Shown here piece after piece: positions 35,760 through 46,725 of a DNA stretch of 64,000 nucleotides. The DNA comes from Reticulascus tulasneorum (Eukaryota; Ascomycota; Sordariomycetes; Glomerellales; Reticulascaceae). The notes beneath the pieces are model-generated. The model worked only from the letters and a program-made list of their open reading frames with translations. It was not told the DNA's origin and searched no databases. Position 1 is the stretch's first letter. Every line of letters begins with the position of its first letter. The DNA is taken from contig LSAX01000006.1 in assembly GCA_001557505.1 (NCBI GenBank), forward strand, positions 1,612,001-1,676,000, in the 5' to 3' direction. Position numbers and translations under genes: made by a program.

Positions 35760-38182
35760 CTATCTCACAATAACAAGTTCATCATCGTCGTCAAGAAAGA
35801 CATCACCGCCCGGCGGTGCCGACAAGTCCACTCCAAGACTCTCCCTCCCGGCCTCGCGAATGCCCTTCTCCGTGACAAATCTCGTCTTCTTCCGCACAGG
35901 AGGCTGGTCCGCCTTCCTCAGGTTTTCGCCATCCTTCATGCGGGACAGTTTATCTTTCAAGTTGCTCCCCCAACCAAAGCCGCCGGTGGGGCCAGCTGTA
36001 GTTGATGCGGTGGTGGAGCTGGACTGTGTGCTCTCCGCACGCTTCCGCTTGATAGGGCTTAGGTGTATCTTTTGGTCTTTACGGCTTGATGATGAGAGGC
36101 CGAGGGACTTGGGGTCAAACTTGGGAAGGTCTTCCGGTAGAGTCGAACTGCTGGATGGATGTGTCGAAGATACGCTTGAGTTAAGACCCTCGGATCTGCT
36201 CTCTGTTTGGCGCATATATAAGCTCCCCGCGGAGTTACCAATTTTTCCCAGTCGCTGTATAATCCCTCTTTCATGCTCCTTCTGCGTTAGCCTCCTCTTC
36301 AGCGACTCCTCTTTCTCCTTCCTATCGGCGATGGTACCGGGCGCATTATCCTTCCCATCAATAAGATCCGCTGCACTCATCGACTTGCTCGCAAACCAAT
36401 GACTATGTGTCTCGCGGTCGTACGTGCTGCGCTTCTTTTCCGCCTCAGTCTTCTTTCGGTCTCCTTTCGGGTTGAACTTGTTTTGTCCAGGTCCTTGGCC
36501 AAAGGTCGTCATGTTCAGCTCCATACGCGATGACCGTTGCTTTCGCAACGCTTCGTTGGTGTGGAATTCGCAGAACTCGGTCCGTTTCTTGTTCACCCAT
36601 GAATTACAAAACTCGCCGTCTTTCTTAACGGATTTGCAAAAGCCAATATCGCGGGATCTGCCTACTTCGAGAATGGTGTCTTCGTCCGAGTTGATCACGA
36701 GACTGAAGCGTCCCGTGTCTTCTCGGCCTCGTGGGGGAGCCATGATTGTGGGATTCAGAATGGCAATCAAGGTGCCTTCAGTCAGTTTCCAAAATCGGGT
36801 GAAGCCTGAGTTGAAGAGGAATAATTCCATCTCCCATTGGAGATCCACGAGCGTCAGAACCATGTACTTGCCCCTATCTTCTTCCTTCACACCATGCTTC
36901 GCGCCGGTTGTTTTATGGGATCGGGGGTCCGACTTCTTCGCCACAATCGCAAAAACGACGATGTCTTGCTCAATATCTGGTAATTGGAAGTCAGGTGCCT
37001 TGACCTGCTTGAGCAGATCCGGCATGTTCATGACCTTCTTCCCCGAAACATGTCTTGTAAGAACTTGATGAGGAAGAATGCGTTTAGAGAGATGCATGCT
37101 GGAGTAGGGCTCGAAAGACGAGGCATCTGCTTCTGGATCATCGGCGGGCGGAACCTTCTTGTGGCTTTTGTTGCTTGTTGTTGTAGGATCTGGGGACTCT
37201 GTCAAGTCAGAAGTCCTACCGTCTGTCCTTGACTGTGATCGGAAGCTGGGTTCCTTATTGCCCTGTTGTAGACCTTTCGTAATTTCCTCCCGGCTGTATT
37301 GCGGATCTCTCTCCGGCTCATCGGGCAGATCCACAGCCTTGCTCTTGAACTGCTCCATTTCTTGTTGCCCTATTCCAAACGTATTGGTGCGTAACCGCTG
37401 TATCCTCTGTTGCCTTTCTTGACGCTCGACTTCATCAGCCCTCGAGGCCGTCAGTCGCTCATTGAAGCTCATGGGACGCTCCACCGCTTGGTGTTGCGGT
37501 GCACCTGGGGTCGGGGTCTTGGCACTCCTTAGATAACCTCCAAATTGTTGGCCATCTTGACTGTCCTGATTCCTCCGTAAACTTGGGGCTCGCTTTAATG
37601 AGATATCCTGGCCCCTCAGGCCTTTGTCAATGCCTAAAAGCACCCGACGGGGTGATCTCTGTGGTGGAGATGGTAGAGCTTTCCGCACAGGAGAAGCAGG
37701 GACTTGTATCTCATTCTGTGAAACCGGCCGAGTATTTCGATCAGCACCGCCAGCCCTTCCAGTGGGCCTTCCCTGTGTTAGAGGTGCCGATTCAGGTCTG
37801 GCCGTCGCAGTCTCAGTCCCATTCGTTTTCCTCGCCTTAGCGCTTTGTATCCTCTTCAGCTTCAGTCGAGCTTGTATCTCCTGCAACTTCAATTCCAGCA
37901 TCTCTTCATCCTCTTCCTCCTCCATCTGGTCCTCGAAGTCTGCCATCAAATTGGTAGACCGTGAGGACAGCGCAGAAGTTACGCCTGATTTCTTTAGTGG
38001 TGAGGGAGACGGTGATGTTCGGTTGGCAATTCGTCGAAGGCGATCTCGTCCACCGGGTGTACTAAGAAGTGCTTCGTGAGGAGATCGAGGAGGCCACTGG
38101 GGCTCGTTCAAACGGTTTGCTTGTGCTGTGTTGGCGTCCGTTGTTTCGAAATGGGGCTCCAAGAGAACTTACCAGGCGGCAT
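35760..38182 (-). CDS. MCM10: DNA replication factor MCM10
   Basis: The preferred model has a 10-base first exon (38182-38173), a 53-bp intron with a perfect GTAAGT donor, and exon 2 at 38119-35760, giving 789 residues beginning MPPANRLNEPQWPPRSPHEAL. Starting instead at the ATG 38162 gives 800 residues. The N-terminus has a coiled-coil stretch (EEEEDEEMLELKLQEIQARL) and a helix rich in Gln/Arg before the core. The OB fold and zinc finger form the conserved core: VVFAIVAKKSDPR to FWKLTEGTLIAILNP, then C509-x9-C519-x11-C531-x2-H534 in the 800-residue numbering (GFCKSVKKDGEFC, FCEFH). The C-terminus holds basic segments. Mcm10 binds the CMG helicase, DNA polymerase alpha and single-stranded DNA at replication origins in the nucleus. 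It is divergent from the RNase H2B gene, with which it shares a promoter. Confidence 0.93.
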
Positions 38183-38844
38183 GATCTTTGAAGAGTGGAC
38201 GCAGTGACGGGCTTGCGATTGAAATTGTTGTTGGGTTGAAAGTCGGCCACGTCTGCCATCCCTCCCTATAGGTAATTGGTATTCCTATATCACAAACGCA
38301 TGCATGACTAGGTCTGCTCAGTATCGTTGAGAGGGTAGCCAGAAATTACAAGACGACTATCGGGATCAGTGGTGGGCTGGACAAGACGCAAAATGGTTGA
38401 GCGACCGCTGAAAGGATCTGGAAACCGATCTCCGCAAAGCTACTCTGTACTGGATTCGTTACGAATAGTGAGCAAGAACTGTTATCTCAGCAACCTACTA
38501 TGATGTACCTGTGCCGATAAGGCCGGTCTAGTCTGAAGAAAGGAGTTAGAGTGGTAGTTGCGACTTCTGTGGCGCCGAATTGGGGCCCAGTCACGGTTTG
38601 AAGATCCAAGTCGCGTCCCACTTTAACCATTGACGCGTTAGGAACGCGCCTGAAGGACCAAATGTATCTTCGTACCCCAGAACCATAGCACCTCAGCCAG
38701 ACCATATGAGAGGAATACGACTCTCTTGATTGCTTTCCAATTGCTCAACTTGCTTACATTTTGGTCAATTAAGTCATTCTATAACATTTTGGGTTTACCT
38801 GCACATATCACAACTATCATCATCATAACTGTAGCAACTCGAGC
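38183..38844. promoter_or_regulatory. Bidirectional promoter of MCM10 and RNase H2B with MCB-like boxes
   Basis: This 662-bp spacer separates two divergent starts. Within 39 bp it carries ACGCGT at 38633-38638, ACGCGA in reverse at 38611-38616 and ACGCGC at 38644-38649. ACGCGT is the MluI cell-cycle box bound by MBF-type (Mbp1/Res-Swi6) factors that switch on G1/S genes. The sequence match is direct; function is inferred. A short upstream frame opens at 38259 before the MCM10 start. Confidence 0.55.
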
Positions 38845-40176
38845 ATGGCGAGAACACGGGCTACAAAGGCCGCTCCGGCGTCGAAGGCAGAGCCTAGCCC
38901 AGCTGCGTCCAAGTCGAAGTATCTACTGTCAGAGCCGTCTACAAACCCTCCCCAGATGTTCATCGTGCCCACCAAGGCATCGAAAGAAGCTAAGATAGTA
39001 TCGCTTCCAAATCCTCGATATGCCAAACCAACGCGGTACCTCGTCTGCCCAAAAACGGGCATCTACGAGTTCACGAAGATCGCTGCTCCGAGAACAAGTC
39101 CCAGAAGTTGGCTAATTGAGACTTCTCCCGACGATCCTAATGGAGAGACCCAGGACGGCAAACCTGCTGCAACAGCTCAGGTCACCGACAACGCTGATCT
39201 CTTCGTTGCAACAAGTATCGATCCGCTTTTCTTGCTTCTGCCAGCACTCTCTGGACCTGTTACGGCCAGGTCAGAATCGACAAAGCGGCTATTCCTTTCG
39301 AGCGACGATCATCTCGACTCGCTCTCTACTTCTTCTCCCCACCTCTCGGAGGTAATACGATCGGAGACGACTAGACAGCTTCTGGAGAGGAGAATGGAGG
39401 TTGTGTGTGATATTGTTGATGCCGGCGACGAGAAAATGTACCGGTTGAACGACAAGAAGCTAGTTGAGCAGCTTCTTTCTAAAGCGCAAGCGATGAGTTC
39501 TCCCACACTCCCTGCGAGCATGGAGGACAAGTTTGTGAAGAAAGCTCTGGAGGCACCGATCCTTATCCAGAGGAAGGAAACTGTGACGCTGGGAGTTAAG
39601 CAGGTCACCGAAACCGTGACTACAGGCTCAGAAGCTTCGACTCCGCATACCGACTCTGCTGAGTCCCAGGGTTCACTGTCCTCCGTCGACAGTACAGCTT
39701 CCTTCGTCTCGCAAGTTTCGACAGCTGCCACCTCAATCGCCGAGGATGACACACCGAACATGAATACAGACAACATAGTTTCCTCCATGGAAGCGTCGGC
39801 GGAAGTGGTAAACCTCCAGAGAATGCGAATCGCCTTCAACTTCATTTGCTCGGGTTACGTTGCCCCAGCAATGGCTGCTAAACTGCAAGAACTCCTCGCA
39901 GACCAGACCCTGTCTGCCATTGACTTTTCGCCGTTGGATGACTATCTCGCTCGTCTGACGAAATTGCGAACGGAGACCGCAGCATCTCGTTCCATGGGTG
40001 ACTACTCTCGAAAACGAGTGTTGGATGAGGAAGAAGAAGAGGCCCGAGCAGACAAGAAGAGGAAGATGGAAGAGGAAAAGATAAAGAAGGCCAACGAGAG
40101 CCGAGGAGTAAAAAACCTGAAGAAAGTCAATACCAGCGGGATGAAGAAGCTCAGCGAGTTCTTCAAGAAGAAATAA
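38845..40176 (+). CDS. Ribonuclease H2 subunit B
   Basis: This is a single-exon gene of 443 residues. The N-terminal triple-barrel domain reads MFIVPTKASKEAKIVSLPNPRYAKPTRYLVCP, then IYEFTKI and a conserved RSWLIE segment. The next part, DLFVATSIDPLFLLLPAL, is the hallmark of Rnh202/RNASEH2B and packs against the C subunit. A helical part (RRMEVVCDIVDAGDEKMYRLND) follows and resembles the second domain. The central Ser/Thr-rich linker is disordered. The C-terminus is lysine-rich with coiled-coil character (EEEEARADKKRKMEEEKIKK) and ends in KKLSEFFKKK, which resembles a PCNA-interacting PIP-like tail. RNase H2 removes ribonucleotides misincorporated into DNA and cuts RNA-DNA hybrids in the nucleus. 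The pairing with MCM10 fits a replication role. Confidence 0.92.
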   Translation: MARTRATKAAPASKAEPSPAASKSKYLLSEPSTNPPQMFIVPTKASKEAKIVSLPNPRYAKPTRYLVCPKTGIYEFTKIAAPRTSPRSWLIETSPDDPNGETQDGKPAATAQVTDNADLFVATSIDPLFLLLPALSGPVTARSESTKRLFLSSDDHLDSLSTSSPHLSEVIRSETTRQLLERRMEVVCDIVDAGDEKMYRLNDKKLVEQLLSKAQAMSSPTLPASMEDKFVKKALEAPILIQRKETVTLGVKQVTETVTTGSEASTPHTDSAESQGSLSSVDSTASFVSQVSTAATSIAEDDTPNMNTDNIVSSMEASAEVVNLQRMRIAFNFICSGYVAPAMAAKLQELLADQTLSAIDFSPLDDYLARLTKLRTETAASRSMGDYSRKRVLDEEEEEARADKKRKMEEEKIKKANESRGVKNLKKVNTSGMKKLSEFFKKK

Positions 40177-40259
40177 AAGACCTGTGATTGGCAGGCTTGC
40201 ATCGCACACTTTGGGTATTGCTACAATTGAAAGACCAAAAGAAATGCGGTCCCTGCGAT

Positions 40260-41020
40260 CTATTCAACACCACGGCCTCGGTAGATGCCCCGACCACGAG
40301 CCGTCGCAGCACCTCTACCGATTCTAGTTCCACCCGTACTTGATGTGTTGGCGCCCCGGCCAGCGGGCGTTGCGCGCGGTCTACCTCGACCAACACCACG
40401 GCCACGACCACGCACAACACTGCTCGTCGTCGCTGGCTGCTGCCTCTCTTCCTCCTCCTCTTCTCGTTTTCTTCGAATGACCTCCCGTCGTCTTTCCTCC
40501 TCGGCAGCCCTTCGCTCCCCCGCCTGTTGCTTCCGGAGAACCTCTGCCTCGATGTCATGTACATCCTGGCTCGAGCCTTTCCACTCGGGGTTGAGAATCA
40601 GGCGCTGGTTATGCTCTGTCTGCGATAGGATACGAGTCCAGGTATTCAGAAGACTTGATGCATTGGTCACGGTACTAGAAACAGTCTGCGTGTGGAATGT
40701 TAGTATTGGCCAGATATCGAGAGGGGCAGCCTGTCGCATACGCCCATGCTTCCCCTTGCCCGCTCCAGGGTGTCTATGACACCCTCTATGGCGGCATTGA
40801 TATTCCGAACACCCTCCAGCTCCTTGCGCAAAGCGGCCTCATTATCGAACTCTGTATTCTGGTTCGCGGGGGTCTTTGGCGTTTTAGGGGTCTTAGGGGT
40901 CTTTGGAGTCCTGGGAGTCTTTGGCCGTTCCGACTGCGGGGCAGCACCGCTGTGGTCAGGCGAGGCCCAGATATCGGTGGAGATATCGGTGGTGGTTGTT
41001 TCATCCAACGGATCTGCCAT
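40260..41020 (-). CDS. DUO1: DASH complex subunit DUO1, 2 exons
   Basis: Exon 1 is 41020-40742 and exon 2 is 40685-40260, separated by a 56-bp intron (GTATGC donor, ACTAAC branch, ACGCAG acceptor); the product has 234 residues. The conserved DUO1 segment is ALRKELEGVRNINAAIEGVI plus the helix continuing over the junction into VSSTVTNASSLLNTWTRILS. Before it, a run of PKTP units (RPKTPRTPKTPKTPKTPKTP) gives several T-P-K-T steps close to CDK consensus. After the helices comes a coiled coil rich in Arg/Glu and a C-terminus of RGRG repeats that is longer than in yeast Duo1. The DASH/Dam1 ring couples kinetochores to microtubule ends in mitosis. The gene end lies only 83 bp from the end of the convergent RNase H2B gene. 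Confidence 0.92.
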
Positions 41021-41878
41021 GGTAACCGGCGTTTACAGTGCCTATTTTTCTGGAATGGGCCGCGATGATATCACCTGTCCTTTTGGGGCCGGGGGCTGGA
41101 TTAAAGTTGGCAGTGGGAATGATGGTTTGTTTTGCGAAATGACGGGTGACGTTATTGGGGATTCGGGTCGAGGCATCAAAATATGAGGTACCGGATACTT
41201 TTGGTAGTGGTGGGATGAATGAGGGGCTACAGGTACCCTTGTACCTTTATGGGCCAATTGGCCGCCATTGCAGATCAGTGTTTGTTGACGCGAAAAACAC
41301 GCGTCGGCAGTGTGAGGAATGTCGACAATTGAGACGCGTTCCAATGCGTGGTAGCTCCGGATTACAGTGGGTGGTCTCGCTTAATTTAATGGAAATTGGG
41401 GGGCTCAATGCAAGGGGGCTGGTGCGCTGGCTGAAGCCCAAGTCCCCAGCCTCCTCTTCCCACATATTCCTGTTCCCGACTGCATCTCCATGTGCCATCC
41501 TAGGAAGAAAAGAACATCACCATCCCATCAACTTCAACTACTCCGGCATCACCACTTGACTTTAGGAGCAGACGAATAATCCAGATCCGAATTTATTTTG
41601 CCTCTAGGGAATTTCTTAGTATTCTATCAAGTTTTCATCTGGGGAATTCGTACCTCTCTCGACATCCCGAGCTGACTAGGTGCCTTTCCCTGGTGGACTT
41701 TGGCCAACGACACCGATTCCCAATTAATACAATCGGTCCCTTTCGTCGCATCCACCATCGCTATTTGGAGTGGAGGAACTCGTAACCTGAGAAGAAGGTG
41801 AACTGATTCAAGGCAACGGAGAAAGAAAAAATCAAGGCGTGACCGCCCTCATACTCGGCGAACTGCCTTCCGCCAAAC
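41021..41878. promoter_or_regulatory. Bidirectional promoter with two perfect MCB boxes
   Basis: This 858-bp spacer separates DUO1 from the divergent CDK-site-rich gene. It contains ACGCGAAAA from 41288 (MCB-like and SCB-like), ACGCGT at 41299-41304 and ACGCGT at 41334-41339, three sites in 52 bp. They are about 270-320 bp before the DUO1 start and about 540-590 bp before the other start. The sites are seen; regulation by an MBF-like factor is inferred. Confidence 0.55.
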
Positions 41879-43280
41879 ATGGCGACCTTCGCAACCTCAC
41901 GTTCCCACTCGACACCCTCACCTCCACCCGGCATCAGAACACCACCGACCCCCAAACACGGGTATAGCGACTCTTGGGAACCGTATTCGCCCCGGAAGTC
42001 TGCGCGCATTTCATCGCAACGAGAGCGGGTATCAAACCGAACTCCATCTCCGAGATCATCCCATCGCACCCACCTTGCATCCCCACGAACAGGCAAAAAG
42101 ACAAATCGTCAAGCTGCAGCGGCCATGGTTTCGCCAACTGCATCTCCGCAAAAGAAGCGACTTCCCGCAATGGATTCCACGCGCCGTTCGTCGGGCTCCC
42201 TTACTGTCGAGGGCACCGTCAATGCGGCTGCGGTCCTCGGTTTGGACAAGCCGGAGCGTCAATCCACCACCGCCTCCGTTACCCGCAGATCCGGCATGCT
42301 TCCTACTCCAGCAAAGACGCCGAAGAAGGCCCCTACCGACAAAAATGCGGCGAGTATCCAAGCCATTGCGCGCAACCTCTTCCCCGCCGAGGAGGAAGTC
42401 CTGGCGTCACCTAAGAAGAGACGAGTGCCTAAGAAGTACACTGGCATCTCGATGGAGAGCTTCACTGCCGAGGATGTGCAGGACCCCATCCAGATCTTCA
42501 CCGATTCACATGATAGAGTCCCTGAGGTTGATGAGAGCGAGGATAACCCTTTCTACGGCGAGAGCACCTCAACTGCACAACCGGAGCCCACTAAGCGCCG
42601 AAGCAAGCGCAAGGTTGTCATTCCAGGAGAGGTCTCACAGCCTATTGACGAAGCCGTTCGTCGGGAGGATGGAATAGTATATGTATTGTAAGTTTAGCTC
42701 CCTCTCACCCTCGGTTCAGGTTGAAGTCGTGATTCATTGGCTAACATTCACCGTTTCCAGCCGAGGCAAGAAGGTTTTCCGCAAGTTTGCAGAAAACGGC
42801 CAGGGATCAGATGGCCAAGATGACGTCGACGGGGAGATGGCAGGCGCATCAGAGTCGCGACTTCAGAAGCCACTTACCCGCTCATCCATCAAGCCCAGAC
42901 TTCTCTTCCCGGTGGCGCCCAAGGCAATCGAGGCAATCGCATCTAGTTTTGAGGATGAGGAAGCTCTTACGGATGTCGAGGATCATCACATGGAAGATCT
43001 CGAAGAAGATGACGAGCTCCCACAGACTCCAAACGACAAGGTAGACAACCTCCCGGCCACACCTCACGCACCAAAATTTGGCCCGGCACCAACCCCACCA
43101 GAAACTAAGCGGACCACCAGAGCTGGTCTAAAATCGGAGGAGTCTACGCCAGTCAAGTCCAAGGGAAGACAAAGCCCCTTCGATGAGTGGCCACGAGTAA
43201 AGAGCCGAAGTGAAGGTTCGGCTGTGAAGCGACACGGAGACAGTCTCACGCCATCGGCTCCTAAGCGAGCACGCGCGTAG
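41879..43280 (+). CDS. Unrecognised CDK-site-rich, probably nuclear protein, 2 exons
   Basis: Exon 1 is 41879-42687 and exon 2 is 42761-43280; the 73-bp intron has GTAAGT, CTAAC and TTTCCAG signals, and the product has 442 residues. No known domain is recognised. The protein is Ser/Thr/Pro-rich and basic, with at least six full CDK consensus sites (S/T-P-x-K/R), including SPRK at 37, SPQK at 89, TPAK at 143, TPKK at 147 and SPKK at 177, plus a TPVK in exon 2. SPKKRRVPKK at 177-186 looks like a nuclear signal. The most conserved-looking block is YTGISMESFTAEDVQDPIQI to ESEDNPFYGE at about 187-228. A second block, GIVYVFRGKKVFRKF, crosses the splice junction. An acidic patch (MEDLEEDDELP) is near the C-terminus. 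The shared MCB promoter with DUO1 suggests a cell-cycle role; no specific function is claimed. Confidence 0.85.
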
Positions 43281-43986
43281 GAAGTGTTGCTGAATTGTAT
43301 GGAGGGAGAGGGACTGAGAAAACGTGTTTCTGTTTAACTATTCACATGCGGGTACTTCGGAAAACTGGCCAGCTAGTACCAGCAGCATCGGTTAGGAGAA
43401 CCGGCATTTCACTCTTACTCTTGCTAGACTTGGTTCTTGGCCCATGGACTTTTAGGAAAGGATCGGAAAGGGGCAAAGGCAGGCTTTGGTTCAAGGCGTC
43501 GGCGGGGATTTTGTGCAAGAGGGTGTTTTGTGTCATGTCACCACCAGAACAGATGCTCAGATAGGACACAGAGTATGAAACCCAATCATCACTAGTTCTT
43601 GGTAACATGTATGCCGGTATCCTAAACTCCTTCATGCAGGTAAAAGCAACAAAGTCATCCGGTTGGTTGTTGAGGTCGGGCGTGAACGGGCGATTTTATA
43701 CACTTCTGCCCGACTTCGCTCCACCACATCCGAGCCAGGTCCTTTCCAGAGAAACGTCAAGTTGCCCCACTATTGCAAACTGACCCCCTCCTGTCCCACT
43801 TAGGCCCATGACCACACTCTTCCAAAGTGAAAGCTACAAGTCGAACTGCATCTATGGCTTTTGTTGACTTTGCACATCTTGAATTTCCAATTCAAGCCTC
43901 CTACCTGGATTTTCAGCCTCAAAAGTCCCGCCGGGTCTGAAATCACCACACCATCTGCCAAAAGCCCGCTCAAGGCACTCAACAAA
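43281..43986. other. Intergenic spacer, 0.7 kb
   Basis: This holds the 3' flank of the preceding gene and the promoter of the SurE-TTL gene. Short frames at 43295-43635 on both strands lack support. Confidence 0.5.
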
Positions 43987-46725
43987 ATGCACATCCTCAT
44001 AACCAATGACGATGGTCCGCCGTCGCCTCACTCGAGCCCCTACGTCCACAGCCTGATCTCGGAGCTGCAAAAGGCTGGCCACACCATCTCGGTGTGCCTG
44101 CCGCACACGCAGCGCTCGTGGATCGGCAAGGCTCACATGATCGGCCAAACCGTCAAGCCGCTGTACTACAGACCATCGACCGAACTGCATGGTGAACAAT
44201 CTGAAGGCGCTACGTCCACTCGCCCATCGCCGGGGGCTGAAGAATGGATTCTGGTTGATGGAACCCCGGCATCGTGTGTGCAGATTGGCCTGCACCACTT
44301 CTTCAAGGACCGGGGTCCAATTGACCTCGTCGTGAGCGGGCCGAACTACGGCCGCAACACCACGGCCGTCTTTGCGCTGAGCTCGGGCACGCTCGGCGGC
44401 GCCCTGGAAGCGGCTGTCTGCAAGCGCAAGGCCATTGCGATAAGCTATGCATTTTTCTCGCGGAACCACGACCCTGTCATCATCGGTGGCGCAAGCCGGC
44501 ATTCGGTGAAGGTCATTGAGGCGTTGTACAAGCAGTGGCCGACGGACGGGAGCGTGGACTTGTACAGCGTGAACGTGCCGCTCGTCGAGGACGTGGAGAG
44601 CCACAAGACCTTGTGGACGGGCATGTTGCAGAACTACTGGCGCGATGGAAGCTGTTTCGAGGAGGTGGACGGGAGTGTTGGCGACGAGGATGAGGAGGAA
44701 GAGCGCATTCGTGAGGGCGCACAAGGGGAGGTTGAAGAGGGAAAGGAGAAGAAGCCAGCGGAGGAGGATGGGAAATCACATCGCCATAAGCATTTCAAGT
44801 GGAACCCGAGGTTCACGGATGTGTATCGGAGCGTGGACGAGGCGCCACCAGGGAATGATGGCTGGGCTGTGAAGGAGGGATATACGAGGTAAGTGCTATT
44901 CTCCTGTTCTTCTCTGTTGCCCCCTATGGATAAGCGCCCCGAGTGAAAGATGCAAAGCTAACAGTAACAGCGTCACGCCACTGAAAGCGAATTTCTGGCA
45001 CCCCAAGACGGAGCTGCACCAGAAGGAGTTGATCCTGTGAGTTTGGCTACCCCCCGAAGCGAGGCACGAGACATGAGCGTTTGGACGTGATGCGATGGGA
45101 ACCAATAGACTCATAGAGCGGGTTCAATTGGGGAGCAGAACAAAAGCCCAGCATGTACTCTACGCATTTATTCACGATACGTGAAGAGAAATAGACCAGA
45201 ATCTTACGAGAGTGTTTACAGTCCGGATTTGCGAGCTGCAGAGTCTGCCCCACGTCTAGAATTACCAGTGAGACCCCTCCAGGAGGCAGGGGAAGAGAAG
45301 GGCCAGACGAACGGCCCCAACGTTCGGTTCTATGCTATCATCGCCTATGACGACCCCTATGTGCAGCCCCTTATCCTGTCCGCGATGAAGACTTTCTTCC
45401 CAGATGATGCTTGGAAGCTCCTGCCGTACGGGCAAGATGGACCGGGAACAGACGAGATCTCACTTGCCGACCTGGTCCCATTCGACGATGCCAAAGTCCT
45501 GCATATCACACCGTACGAGACGATAGACTTCGAATACGCCGCCAAGCACCCGGAAACCTGTCTCGTCAACAGCTACATGATCCGCAAGGCTCTCATCCGG
45601 AAGCACTACCTGTCCGCCACGGTCGAGAACTGGGTAGCGAAGAACCCGCACTCGGTGCTTAAGACGCACGTCAAGCGGAGCGAGGCATTCGAGGTGGACT
45701 ACGCGGAGTTCCTGGACGACGCGCTTGTAGAAGCGTGGGATCTCAGAGAGAGCATGGAGAGGAATGCCGGAAGGGGGAGAGCTGCTGTACTAGAGGTGGA
45801 GGTCAGCGAGGGTGTCACGCAAGCGGACGGTTCAGACTCAGGGGAAACGGCCGCGATGGCTCCAGAGGAGCGAGAATGGTGGATTCTCAAGCCGGGAATG
45901 AGTGATCGCGGCCAGGGCATCAAGCTCTTCAGCACAATGGACGAGCTACAGTCCATCTTCGACACCTGGGAGGACGAGCGACCAGAGAGCGACGGCGAAG
46001 ACGAAGACGAGGACGAAGACACGACTGAGGGGAAGGGCGAAGCCCCTGAAAACTCGAACACGGACGAGGGGGACTACATCACGACCTCGCACCTTCGTCA
46101 CTTCGTGGCTCAGCCATACATCCATCCGCCTCTCCTCCTCCCATCCGACTCACGGAAGTTCCATATCCGGACCTACGTCCTCTGCGTTGGCAGCTTGAGC
46201 GTCTACGTCTACAAGGACATGCTGGCCCTGTTCGCGGGACAGGAGTACGCTCCACCGTGGGAGACGTCGGACCTCTCGGCCCACCTGACAAACACTTGTC
46301 TGCAGCAGTCAGCCTCGGGGTCCGCCTCGCCCGTCAAGCGTTTCCGGGACCTGGACATCGATGCCGGGCTCGCGGCAGACATCGTCTCGCAGATTTGCGA
46401 CATCACAGGAGAAGTGTTCGAGGCGGCGGCCAGAGGCATGACGGTGCATTTCCAACCGCTGAGCAACGCGTTTGAGGTGTTTGGGCTCGACTTCCTCGTC
46501 GATGCCAGGGGCGTGCCGTGGCTGCTGGAGGTGAACGCGTTCCCGGACTTCAAGCAGACCGGCGGCGACTTGCAGGCTGTCGTGGCGGAGTTCTGGACGA
46601 GCGTGCTCCGCCACAATATCGAGGGGTTTTTCGGAGTTGAAGCCAAGCGGGAGGAGGAAGGAGGATGGGGATCACGAGCAGACGAGCTGGTTCTTGTCAG
46701 ACGGGTCGAGCTCGGGTGGCGGTGA
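43987..46725 (+). CDS. PBY1-like SurE phosphatase / tubulin-tyrosine-ligase-like fusion
   Basis: The proposed exons are 43987-44888, 44971-45036 and 45117-46725, encoding 858 residues. The SurE domain starts at once: MHILITNDDGP (metal ligands D8, D9), VDGTPASC and SGPNYGRNTT, and finishes after splicing with SVTPLKANFWH. The TTL-like domain begins VRFYAIIAYDDPYVQPLI and has ATP-grasp features: WWILKPGMSDRGQGI, RKFHIRTYVLC and FLVDARGVPWLLEVNAFPD. No ATG lies before the TTL core in its frame (only a GTG at 45181), so a separate TTL gene is unlikely. Yeast Pby1, a P-body protein, has the same SurE-TTL order. Acidic low-complexity inserts occur in both halves. The second intron (donor GTGAGT at 45037, weak branch, acceptor AG at 45115-45116) is the uncertain part. 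If it is retained, translation stops at once in a TGA formed across the donor. Confidence 0.82.

Noticed and set aside
45181..46725. Separate tubulin-tyrosine-ligase gene starting at 45181
   Set aside because: The codon there is GTG and there is no ATG before the conserved TTL start; fusion to SurE by splicing explains the open frame better.
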